A stretch of DNA of 10,671 nucleotides, taken from assembly GCA_038246575.1 (NCBI GenBank), contig JBBRVU010000149.1, positions 1-10,671 of the forward strand, read 5' to 3'. A program made the position numbers and the translations under genes. This document shows positions 5,905-10,671 of the stretch, piece after piece. The notes under the pieces were generated by a model. The model was not told the DNA's origin and searched no databases. It saw only the letters and a list, made by a program, of their open reading frames with translations. The DNA is from JACCUZ01 sp038246575 (GTDB lineage Bacteria > Actinomycetota > Actinomycetes > JACCUZ01). Every line of letters begins with the position of its first letter. Positions within the stretch are counted from its first letter, which is position 1.

Positions 5905-6090
5905 CCGACCACGACCGTCGGAAGTCCGTCGACGAGGCGGCCGCGGACAGCATCGACCGTGTCCCAGGCCGCCGGATCCAGCTCGGCCAGAACTGCCGGG
6001 AACAGCAGCCGGTGTTCGCCGGTCAGGGCGTCACTGGCCGGCACGGGAAGCCTGGCAGACACAAAGCCGCGCAAGTCGGTTGTCCGTTCC
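5901..6090 (-). pseudogene. C-terminal remnant of a hemerythrin-domain protein
   Basis: The minus-strand frame ending at TGA 5903-5901 reads SARLPVPASDALTGEHRLLF, then PAVLAELDPAAWDTVDAVRG and RLVDGLPTVVVG. It parallels the end of the intact hemerythrin protein at 8924-9448 (HEEHGVFPAAAVSLDPADWD, then VRARLV): shared EH..FPA...LDPA.WD....VR.RLV. It keeps only the last His-Glu region of a four-helix hemerythrin, so it cannot form the diiron site alone. A TGA around 6087 closes the frame upstream; TTG 6074 or internal GTG codons could start a peptide of under 60 residues. The GTGA overlap with the methyltransferase suggests that the intact ancestor formed an operon with it. Confidence 0.6.
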
Positions 6091-6152
6091 GTGATGGTTC
6101 AGCCGGGTGTTCGCTCGATGTGCAGGATCTCGCGGCGGCGGCATGGCCCATA

Positions 6153-6187
6153 GGGCCAAAAGGCCCGATTGCGGGGCCGTTGGTCCG
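6153..6187. promoter_or_regulatory. Tandem DevR/DosR (OsdR)-like boxes
   Basis: Box 1 is GGGCCAAAAGGCCC (6153-6166), a perfect 5+4+5 inverted repeat. Box 2 is GGGCCGTTGGTCCG (6174-6187), the same architecture with three of five arm pairs intact. Their starts are 21 bp apart, two helical turns, which is how tandem DosR/DevR sites are commonly arranged. Known DosR and streptomycete OsdR sites have the form GGGxC-N4-GxCCC. They precede the hemerythrin remnant and methyltransferase (-) and lie after the end of the membrane-protein gene. TGGCCC-ATA-GGGCCA (6144-6158) adds a nested palindrome. Function is inferred from pattern and context. Confidence 0.55.
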
Positions 6188-6217
6188 GGATGCGGGAGCG
6201 TGTGGGCGGACATCAGG

Positions 6218-7465
6218 TCAGGTGGGGGCCCGACCACCGGCCGACGCAGCAGCCACGGACGTTGTTTGCGCTCGTGAGGCACAGATGGACAGGAAGAGCA
6301 GCGGAAGGAACGCGGCCAGGCCGCCGACCACGAAGGCCGCGCAGATCAGCCGGATCCGGCCTGGGAAAGGAAGGGCACAGGCCAGCAGGCCGGCGTTGAC
6401 AATGACTATGCGGAGGGCACCGCCCCTGTCCAGCACCCTGACGGCGGCGCGTACGCGAGTCGGGCCACCGCCCAGTACCACGGGCACCAAGTAGGACAAC
6501 GCGCCGAGCAGCACCTGTGCAGCGAACCCGGGTACGAGGAACATCGTCAACGAGCCGAGGCGGTCCCCGGCCATGTCCCACGAGGCGGCGGTCGCGACAC
6601 CGATCGCCAGCACTACAAGGGTGCCCGCCAACCAGATCAGGCCGGCCAGGATCGACCAGGTGGGATATGACGAGGGCGACTTGCGCCGGGCGGTGCTGAT
6701 GAAGGGCCTGGCCACCATCGCGAGCCCCGTCAGGTAGCCGATGATGCCGAGGGCGGCGACCAGCTGCTGGCCGGAGAGCGCGCCGCCTGCGGTGACCGCG
6801 ATGGCTGTGACCAGCACGGGAAAGGCGCGGCGTGCGGCGCGTTCGGACCCGTCCACGAGCCGGGTCCGCAGCATCGTCGGCCAGAGCGTCACCAGGGTCC
6901 CGACGATGGTCAGTCCCATCCAGCCGAGCAGGTTGATCGCGGCGTGCGTGAACGCGACTTGTTCGTGCCACCGGTCGGGAAGCCCGCGAGCAAGCGTCGC
7001 ACCCAGGACCGCACCGACGGGCAGGAAGCAGCAGGCGGCCACGTAGTAGCGGACCGTCACGGCGAAGCGGGCCGGCAGCGCCTGCCTCAGCTGCAACAGC
7101 AGGCCGGCTCCGTGCCAGACAACCGCGCCAGCCACAGCCGCAGCGCCGGTCGCGGTGACCGTCCAGACATAGCTGAGCACGCCGACCACAACCAGCAGCA
7201 CGCCGATGTTGAGCAGCAGCAGTCGCGCGGATTGGTCCCTTCGGTCACCCGCGAGGGGAGCAGTGTGGAGCAGTGCGTCGGCAAAGTGCTTGCTCCACAC
7301 GAGGATCGCGTGACTCACCGCGCCGAGCAGGACTAGATGGATCAGCAGCCAATGGGGCACGTCGACAAACGGGTGCGCGAGCACGACCACGACTAGAGAG
7401 ATCAGCCAGAGCACGACGGGCAGATCGCGCAGCGGCCAGAAGCCTCGCGCGGGCCGCCTGCTCAC
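6218..7465 (-). CDS. 12-TM membrane protein, membrane module of actinobacterial multicopper oxidase/nitrite reductase-like proteins
   Basis: A 415-residue integral membrane protein with about 12 hydrophobic helices (for example DLPVVLWLISLVVVVLAHPF, LLIHLVLLGAVSHAILVW, and near the end RLICAAFVVGGLAAFLPLLF). The HWLLIHLVLLGAVSHAILVW segment with KHFADALLHT after it, the VVWHG helix and THAAINLLGWMGLTIVGTLV are histidine-rich and match the N-terminal membrane domain that, in other actinobacteria, is fused to a copper nitrite-reductase/multicopper oxidase domain; a distant NnrS-like role in NO stress is plausible. Here the protein stops after the last helix and a short tail (SICASRAQTTSVAAASAGGR), without a copper domain. 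GTG 7465 is the likely start: AGGAG lies 9-10 bases upstream and its GTGA overlaps the regulator's stop, so the two are coupled. The open frame to 7501 would overlap the regulator by 40 bases. Confidence 0.75.
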   Translation of the reverse strand: MSRRPARGFWPLRDLPVVLWLISLVVVVLAHPFVDVPHWLLIHLVLLGAVSHAILVWSKHFADALLHTAPLAGDRRDQSARLLLLNIGVLLVVVGVLSYVWTVTATGAAAVAGAVVWHGAGLLLQLRQALPARFAVTVRYYVAACCFLPVGAVLGATLARGLPDRWHEQVAFTHAAINLLGWMGLTIVGTLVTLWPTMLRTRLVDGSERAARRAFPVLVTAIAVTAGGALSGQQLVAALGIIGYLTGLAMVARPFISTARRKSPSSYPTWSILAGLIWLAGTLVVLAIGVATAASWDMAGDRLGSLTMFLVPGFAAQVLLGALSYLVPVVLGGGPTRVRAAVRVLDRGGALRIVIVNAGLLACALPFPGRIRLICAAFVVGGLAAFLPLLFLSICASRAQTTSVAAASAGGRAPT

Positions 7466-8190
7466 CGTGGCTCTCCTGCGGTGCGCAGTTCGAGCCGGCA
7501 AGCGCCGGGTTCGGAGAACGCGAAGAGATCGGTGTTCGAGGGATCTGCGCCGTACTCCTCCAGGGCGCCACGCACGATCCCCAGATGGACGCCGCAGACA
7601 ACGTCGGGATATTTGTGTGCGGCTTCCAGCAGCGGGCAGCGGGTCAGTCGCACGAGGGACCGCTGGACGTTGTCAGCCGGTGCGAAGCCCATCTCGTCGA
7701 GCAGGTCGACGACCTGCCGATGGGCATCGGACGTCGTGCGCGGCTTGGGTCTGTTCGTGCTTCGGGCGAGCTCACGACCCCACTCCCGCCCGGCGAGGAT
7801 GGCGTCCTCGCGCGGTGAGTCGCTCGAGCGGTGGATGGCCGAGGCCAACGTCGAGGCGAGTCCGGCGTAGCCCGGCCGGCCGGCCGGCCCGTCGTCCTCG
7901 GTTGCCTCGTAGAGCCACGCCGGCCGCCCACGTCCGGCCGGCTCGGCCTGGTGCCGCCGTACTAGTCCTTGTCCGAGCAGCCCCTCCAGGTGTTCGCGCA
8001 GGGTGTTCGCGTGCAGTCCGGTGGCCGCGATGAGCTCGGCCAGCGTGGTCGGCCCCGGCTGTCCCCGCAGCAGCTCCAGCAGGGCGGCGCGGGACTTGGA
8101 CAGCATCGGCTGGTGTGTCCACGTGCGGGTCGGCCGGGGGCCTAGACCGGGGTCGGTGGGTGGCGCCGTCGACCCCGAGGTATTTTCCAC
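7462..8190 (-). CDS. Winged-helix transcriptional regulator with SufR-like cysteine pattern
   Basis: A 242-residue regulator. The winged helix-turn-helix covers about residues 33-80: SRAALLELLRGQPGPTTLAE, LIAATGLHANTLREHLEGLL, then GLVRRH and the wing GRGRPAWLY, the ArsR/SufR-type arrangement. The C-terminal half has LTRCPLLEAAHKYPDVVCGV with a later PGACRLEL: Cys185-x13-Cys199-x31-Cys231, close to the Fe-S ligand spacing of SufR-type regulators, so it may sense NO, oxygen or iron-sulfur status through a cluster (inference). GTG 8190 is chosen: TACGGT (8202-8197) fits a -10 element exactly six bases upstream, giving a leaderless message; ATG 8106 is an alternative with no ribosome binding site. 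It starts next to the inverted repeat at 8191-8212, diverges from the hemerythrin genes, and couples to the membrane-protein gene downstream. A GGCC tandem tract lies in its coding region. Confidence 0.85.
   Translation of the reverse strand: MENTSGSTAPPTDPGLGPRPTRTWTHQPMLSKSRAALLELLRGQPGPTTLAELIAATGLHANTLREHLEGLLGQGLVRRHQAEPAGRGRPAWLYEATEDDGPAGRPGYAGLASTLASAIHRSSDSPREDAILAGREWGRELARSTNRPKPRTTSDAHRQVVDLLDEMGFAPADNVQRSLVRLTRCPLLEAAHKYPDVVCGVHLGIVRGALEEYGADPSNTDLFAFSEPGACRLELRTAGEPR
7873..7890. repeat. Tandem GGCC tract inside the regulator gene
   Basis: Four consecutive GGCC units within the codons for DGPAGRPG, in the linker between the DNA-binding and cysteine-rich halves. A gain or loss of one unit would shift the frame. 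Confidence 0.6.
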
Positions 8191-8212
8191 GGAGGTTACC
8201 GTAGTAAACTCC
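8191..8212. promoter_or_regulatory. Operator candidate between regulator and hemerythrin genes
   Basis: GGAGGTTAC (8191-8199) and GTAAACTCC (8204-8212) are an inverted repeat with one mismatch and a 4-base centre. It covers the regulator's predicted -10 element (TACGGT, minus strand 8202-8197) and a possible plus-strand -10 (TAAACT, 8205-8210). Autorepression and control of both directions are therefore likely. The perfect palindrome GTTGGCCAAC at 8219-8228 lies next to it and may be part of a -35 region or a second site. Confidence 0.6.
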
Positions 8213-8278
8213 GGTCGAGTTGGCCAACCGAAGCGACAACTAGCAGCGGCGGCGACGTCACTGGGCCGGAGGTTTCCG

Positions 8279-8863
8279 ATGAACGACGTGCTCATCGCAA
8301 CGAACGAGGCGGATGCAACGGCTGTTGCCGCAGTGGAGCAGCATCACGCCCAGCTGGCTGCGGCGCTGGCCGGCCGCGTGGAAGCGCTGATTGCTGCGGC
8401 TGCCCGGCGGGAGGACGAGTCGGCGCTCGCCGCCAGGAACGACCTCATCCGCTGGTGCCAGAACGAGCTGGTGCCCCACGCGGTGGCGGAGGAGAGGGCA
8501 ATGTACCCGGCCGCCCACGTCAAGGAGGCAGGGCGATTGCTCGTTGAGGGCATGCTCGGCGAGCACGGGGTGATCATCGGGTTGGTCGAGGAGATCGCGC
8601 GCCACGATGACCCCGTTCGGGCCGCCGGGGTGGCAACGGCGCTGCGGGTGATGTTCGAGAGCCACCTGAGCAAAGAGAACGAGCTGGTCCTGCCGCTGCT
8701 CTCAGGCGCGGCAGACGTGTCCGTCGCGGAGCTGCTGGGCGGCATGCACGAACTGCTCGGTGGCGCTGACCATGAGGCGGTCCACGAGGAGCCCGGTTGT
8801 GGCTGCCACGGCTGTGGCTGTGCCGAGGGCAGCGAACCCGACGGTGCAACCGGCAGATCCTGA
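8279..8863 (+). CDS. Hemerythrin-domain protein with a Cys-rich tail
   Basis: A 194-residue protein with a four-helix hemerythrin (HHE) domain, which in this family binds a diiron centre and handles oxygen, NO or iron in the cytosol. Candidate ligands are seen in order: EQHHAQL (His22/23), LVPHAVAEERAMYP, LGEHGVIIGLVEEIARHDD and FESHLSKENELVLPLL, each an H-x-x-x-E type segment. The ATG follows GGAGG with a 6-base spacer. The domain ends near residue 150; the tail then carries CGCHGCGC (Cys174, 176, 179, 181 and His177), a possible metal- or cluster-binding site, where relatives continue into a DUF2249 domain. Here it stops 13 residues later. It is first in a two-gene operon, divergent from the regulator, with 60 bases to the next gene. 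Confidence 0.88.
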   Translation: MNDVLIATNEADATAVAAVEQHHAQLAAALAGRVEALIAAAARREDESALAARNDLIRWCQNELVPHAVAEERAMYPAAHVKEAGRLLVEGMLGEHGVIIGLVEEIARHDDPVRAAGVATALRVMFESHLSKENELVLPLLSGAADVSVAELLGGMHELLGGADHEAVHEEPGCGCHGCGCAEGSEPDGATGRS

Positions 8864-8923
8864 CTGGCCCATCTGCCCATCCACCGCGACATCGAGAACG
8901 GAAGGAGCCAGGGGAGTAGAGCC

Positions 8924-9448
8924 GTGTGCAACTACTGCGGATGTCGTGCCCTCGTTCCGATCGCCGAGCTGACGGAGGATCATGTGCAGATCCTGAGCCT
9001 GAGCGCGGACATCCGCCGCGCTGTTGGCCGCGGCGACCCGGTGGCCGCAGCTGGACTCCTGGGCACCTTGACTGACGTGCTCGAGCTGCACGACGCCGTC
9101 GAGGAGCTCGCGCTGTATCCGGCGATGGCTCGAGATCCGGAGCTCGCGGAGAAGGTCGGGACCTTGTTCGACGAGCACGACGAGCTCGATCAGGTCGTGC
9201 GGTCGGCGCTGGCCGCCGCTACTGGCGCGGGTCCAGGCACTGCGGACTGGGCGGGCCTGCTCACGGCGCTGGAGATGATGGCCGAGCACATCGACCACGA
9301 GGAGCACGGCGTGTTCCCGGCAGCGGCGGTCAGCCTCGACCCCGCCGACTGGGACTACGCCGCGCAGGTCCGCGCCCGACTGGTGCCACGGCCCGACCAC
9401 GATCACGCTAGGGGGGCTCTGACTTGGGACATCGATGGGAGCGGGTGA
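8924..9448 (+). CDS. Hemerythrin-domain protein starting MCNYCGC
   Basis: A 174-residue hemerythrin-domain protein. It begins MCNYCGC (Cys2, 5, 7), an N-terminal cysteine motif found in many actinobacterial hemerythrins, which may bind a metal in addition to the diiron site. The helical core shows the ligand segments LTEDHVQILSL, LHDAVEELALYPAM, FDEHDELDQVV and EHIDHEEHGVFPAA in canonical order and spacing. The C-terminus (SLDPADWDYAAQVRARLV) is the part preserved in the remnant at 5901-6090. GTG 8924 follows GGGGAG by 7 bases. It is second in the operon after the Cys-tailed hemerythrin and probably co-regulated by the operator at 8191-8212. Its last codons and TGA (9446-9448) lie within the 3' end of a tRNA-Gly remnant on the other strand, so the C-terminal residues may have been set by the tRNA sequence. 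Confidence 0.9.
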   Translation: MCNYCGCRALVPIAELTEDHVQILSLSADIRRAVGRGDPVAAAGLLGTLTDVLELHDAVEELALYPAMARDPELAEKVGTLFDEHDELDQVVRSALAAATGAGPGTADWAGLLTALEMMAEHIDHEEHGVFPAAAVSLDPADWDYAAQVRARLVPRPDHDHARGALTWDIDGSG

Positions 9449-9484
9449 CGAGAATCGAACTCGCACTGTCAGCTTGGGAAGCTG
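9440..9484 (-). tRNA. 3' half of tRNA-Gly(CCC), partial: attachment-site remnant
   Basis: Read on the minus strand, 9484 down to 9440 gives CAGC, the loop TTCCCAA (anticodon CCC), GCTGA, a 4-base variable loop, the T arm GCGAG-TTCGATT-CTCGT, the acceptor 3' strand CACCCGC and discriminator T, followed by CC. U73 and CCC identify glycine. The expected 5' half, beginning GCGGGTG with a D arm, is absent upstream (9485-9540 does not fold so). The position 27-43 pair is already broken, placing the breakpoint at the 5' side of the anticodon stem. This is the classic footprint of integration into a tRNA 3' end. Confidence 0.75.
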
Positions 9485-9630
9485 CTAACACGTCCCTGTG
9501 GATAACGCTCTGACCTGCGAGAATAACACCCCGGAGGCGGGTCGACCCTGGCCGCGTGGGCCAAACGTGGGCTAACGTACGGGCTCCGGCGGCTCGTCGC
9601 GGTGACCGTCGGTGACCAGGAGGCCTCGAG
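9485..9630. other. Element edge between tRNA remnant and integrase
   Basis: No gene is visible. The 146 bases probably hold recombinase arm sites and the integrase promoter. The integrase ribosome binding site AGGAGG is at 9618-9623. I could not identify clear direct arm repeats. Confidence 0.4.
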
Positions 9631-10671
9631 ATGACGACCCCGCAGCCGTCCCGGCGGCGCCGCCGCGGGGGCTTCGGGACGGTGGAGCGGCTGCCCTCGG
9701 GCCGGTTCCGAGCCAGGTGGCGGGACCCGAGCGGTCGGCGGGTCACGGCCGAGCAGACCTTCCCCACCACGGCCGATGCCCGCGCCTTCCTGGCCACGGT
9801 CGAGGCGGACCTGCTGCGCCGCACCTACCGGGCGCCGCGACAGGTGGTCGAGACCCTCTCGACGTACGGAGCGCGCTGGCGCACGATGCGGCCCGGGCTC
9901 AAGGACTCGACGAGGCACCAGTACGCGATCGACTTCCGCCGTCACGTAGAGCCGTACCTCGGGCCATTGCTGCTCGACCAGATCGAGCCGGACCGGGTGC
10001 GCTCCTGGCACGCGGCGCTGTCGGCCGATCTGCGGACCAAGCTCGCCCCGGACGGGAGCTCGCCCAGCCGCGCCGGACGCCGCGACGGCTCTGCCACGGT
10101 CGCGCGGTCGTACCGGTTGCTGCGGGCCATCCTGCAGACCGCCGTCGACGACGAGCTGCTCCTGCGCAACCCCTGCCGGCTCGCCGGGGCGGGCGAGCCA
10201 CGCTCCGCCGAGCGCCCGACCCTGACCGTGGCCGAGCTGGCCTCCCTCGCCGCCGTCGTGCCCGCCCGGTACCGCGCACTGGTGCTGATGGCCGGGTTCT
10301 CCGGGTTGCGCGCCGGCGAGCTGGCAGCGCTGCGGCTCCGCGACCTGGACATCGGCGGCGGGCACCCGGAGGTCCGCGTCACCCGCCGGCTGTACCGCGT
10401 GGCCGGCCATCTGACATTGGACGCTCCGAAGTCCGAGGCCGGTGGACGGACCGTCGCGCTGCCCGCGTTCATCGCCGCCGAGCTGCGCCGACACTCTGAC
10501 GAGCACCGGCAGGATGCCGCACCGGACGATCTCGTGTTCCTCACGGCCGGTGGCCGCGAGATCCTCGACACGTATTCCCAGATCCTGCGCCGCGGGCTGG
10601 ACAAGATCGGGCGCACCGACTGCCGCGGCCACGACCTGCGGCACTCAGCGATGACCGCGGCCGCGGAGCAT
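9631..10671 (+). CDS. int: Tyrosine site-specific integrase, 5' part (runs off the window)
   Basis: 347 codons are open to the window end. ATG 9631 has AGGAGG 7 bases upstream. The N-terminal arm-binding domain shows GGFGTVERLPSGRFRARWRD with PSGRR (residues 13-38), typical of actinophage and integrative-element integrases. The SAM-like core-binding domain spans about 73-180 (STRHQYAIDFRRHVEPYLGP; RSYRLLRAILQTAVDDELL; RNPCRLAG). The catalytic domain begins at PTLTVAELASLA: active-site Arg227 in FSGLRAGELAALRLRDLD, the beta-hairpin Lys in APKSEAGGRTVALP, and HDLRHS with His334 and Arg337. The last H/W and the Tyr nucleophile would follow within about 45 residues beyond the window. No defect is seen. 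It sits 146 bases from the tRNA-Gly remnant, so it most likely catalysed integration there. It is unrelated in detail to the broken integrase at 3099. Confidence 0.93.
   Translation, partial: MTTPQPSRRRRRGGFGTVERLPSGRFRARWRDPSGRRVTAEQTFPTTADARAFLATVEADLLRRTYRAPRQVVETLSTYGARWRTMRPGLKDSTRHQYAIDFRRHVEPYLGPLLLDQIEPDRVRSWHAALSADLRTKLAPDGSSPSRAGRRDGSATVARSYRLLRAILQTAVDDELLLRNPCRLAGAGEPRSAERPTLTVAELASLAAVVPARYRALVLMAGFSGLRAGELAALRLRDLDIGGGHPEVRVTRRLYRVAGHLTLDAPKSEAGGRTVALPAFIAAELRRHSDEHRQDAAPDDLVFLTAGGREILDTYSQILRRGLDKIGRTDCRGHDLRHSAMTAAAEH

Noticed and set aside
6213..6971. Arg-rich minus-strand frame overlapping the 12-TM gene
   Set aside because: Shifted-frame shadow of the membrane protein; no hydrophobic helices.
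8003..8278. N-terminal extension of the first hemerythrin gene
   Set aside because: It runs antisense through the regulator gene and the operator; ATG 8279 has GGAGG at the right distance.
8702..9466. Minus-strand 254-residue frame opposite the hemerythrin genes
   Set aside because: Both hemerythrin genes have good ribosome binding sites and conserved ligands; this frame begins inside the tRNA remnant region and has no recognisable domain.
9469..10644. Long minus-strand open frame opposite the integrase
   Set aside because: It is the antisense shadow of a clear integrase with catalytic motifs; the translated text is Gly/Arg/Pro-rich without a family signature.
1..10671. CRISPR array, rRNA, or insertion sequence with terminal inverted repeats
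   Set aside because: No regularly spaced direct repeats, no rRNA-like sequence, and no DDE transposase or paired terminal repeats were seen.

Overview
The window is high-GC DNA with actinobacterial traits: GTG and apparently leaderless starts, a DUF664/DinB protein of the mycothiol-transferase type, actinobacterial hemerythrin-like proteins, and DevR/DosR-like palindromes. The genus cannot be read from this stretch. It falls into three parts.

Left part (about 1-5300) is a patchwork of single small accessory genes separated by decayed sequence. From left to right it holds two minus-strand remnants (a frameshifted fragment at the edge and the C-terminal tail of an ABC-2 permease), an aminoglycoside-phosphotransferase-like gene (+), a GNAT acetyltransferase (-), a small two-gene toxin-antitoxin-like pair (-), a frameshifted and truncated XerC/D-like integrase (+), a second GNAT (+), and a DinB/DUF664 protein with an apparent internal in-frame deletion (+). 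A short repeat (core RGTRGYGCCAGNTC) sits at four module boundaries, always in the same orientation. The leader of the broken integrase is partly duplicated in front of the DinB gene. This looks like gene-by-gene acquisition, possibly by an integron-like or integrase-driven process, though the sequence alone does not prove it.

Middle part (about 5290-9450) is a nitric-oxide/oxygen stress island. A winged-helix regulator with a SufR-like cysteine pattern (7462-8190, -) is translationally coupled (GTGA overlap) to a 12-TM protein resembling the membrane module of actinobacterial multicopper oxidase/nitrite-reductase fusions (6218-7465, -). Two hemerythrin-domain proteins (8279-8863 and 8924-9448, +) lie divergently. 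The shared promoter region carries an imperfect 9-bp inverted repeat suited to be the regulator's operator. Further left are two DevR/DosR-like boxes spaced exactly 21 bp apart, a hemerythrin C-terminal remnant, and a SAM-dependent methyltransferase coupled to it by another GTGA overlap.

Right part (9438 to end) is the edge of an integrated element. The 3' half of a tRNA-Gly(CCC), on the minus strand, is followed by a tyrosine integrase (9631 to beyond the window, +). Because only the 3' half is present, this is best read as the attachment junction that keeps the chromosomal tRNA end; the element continues to the right. The last codons of the second hemerythrin gene run into the tRNA remnant.
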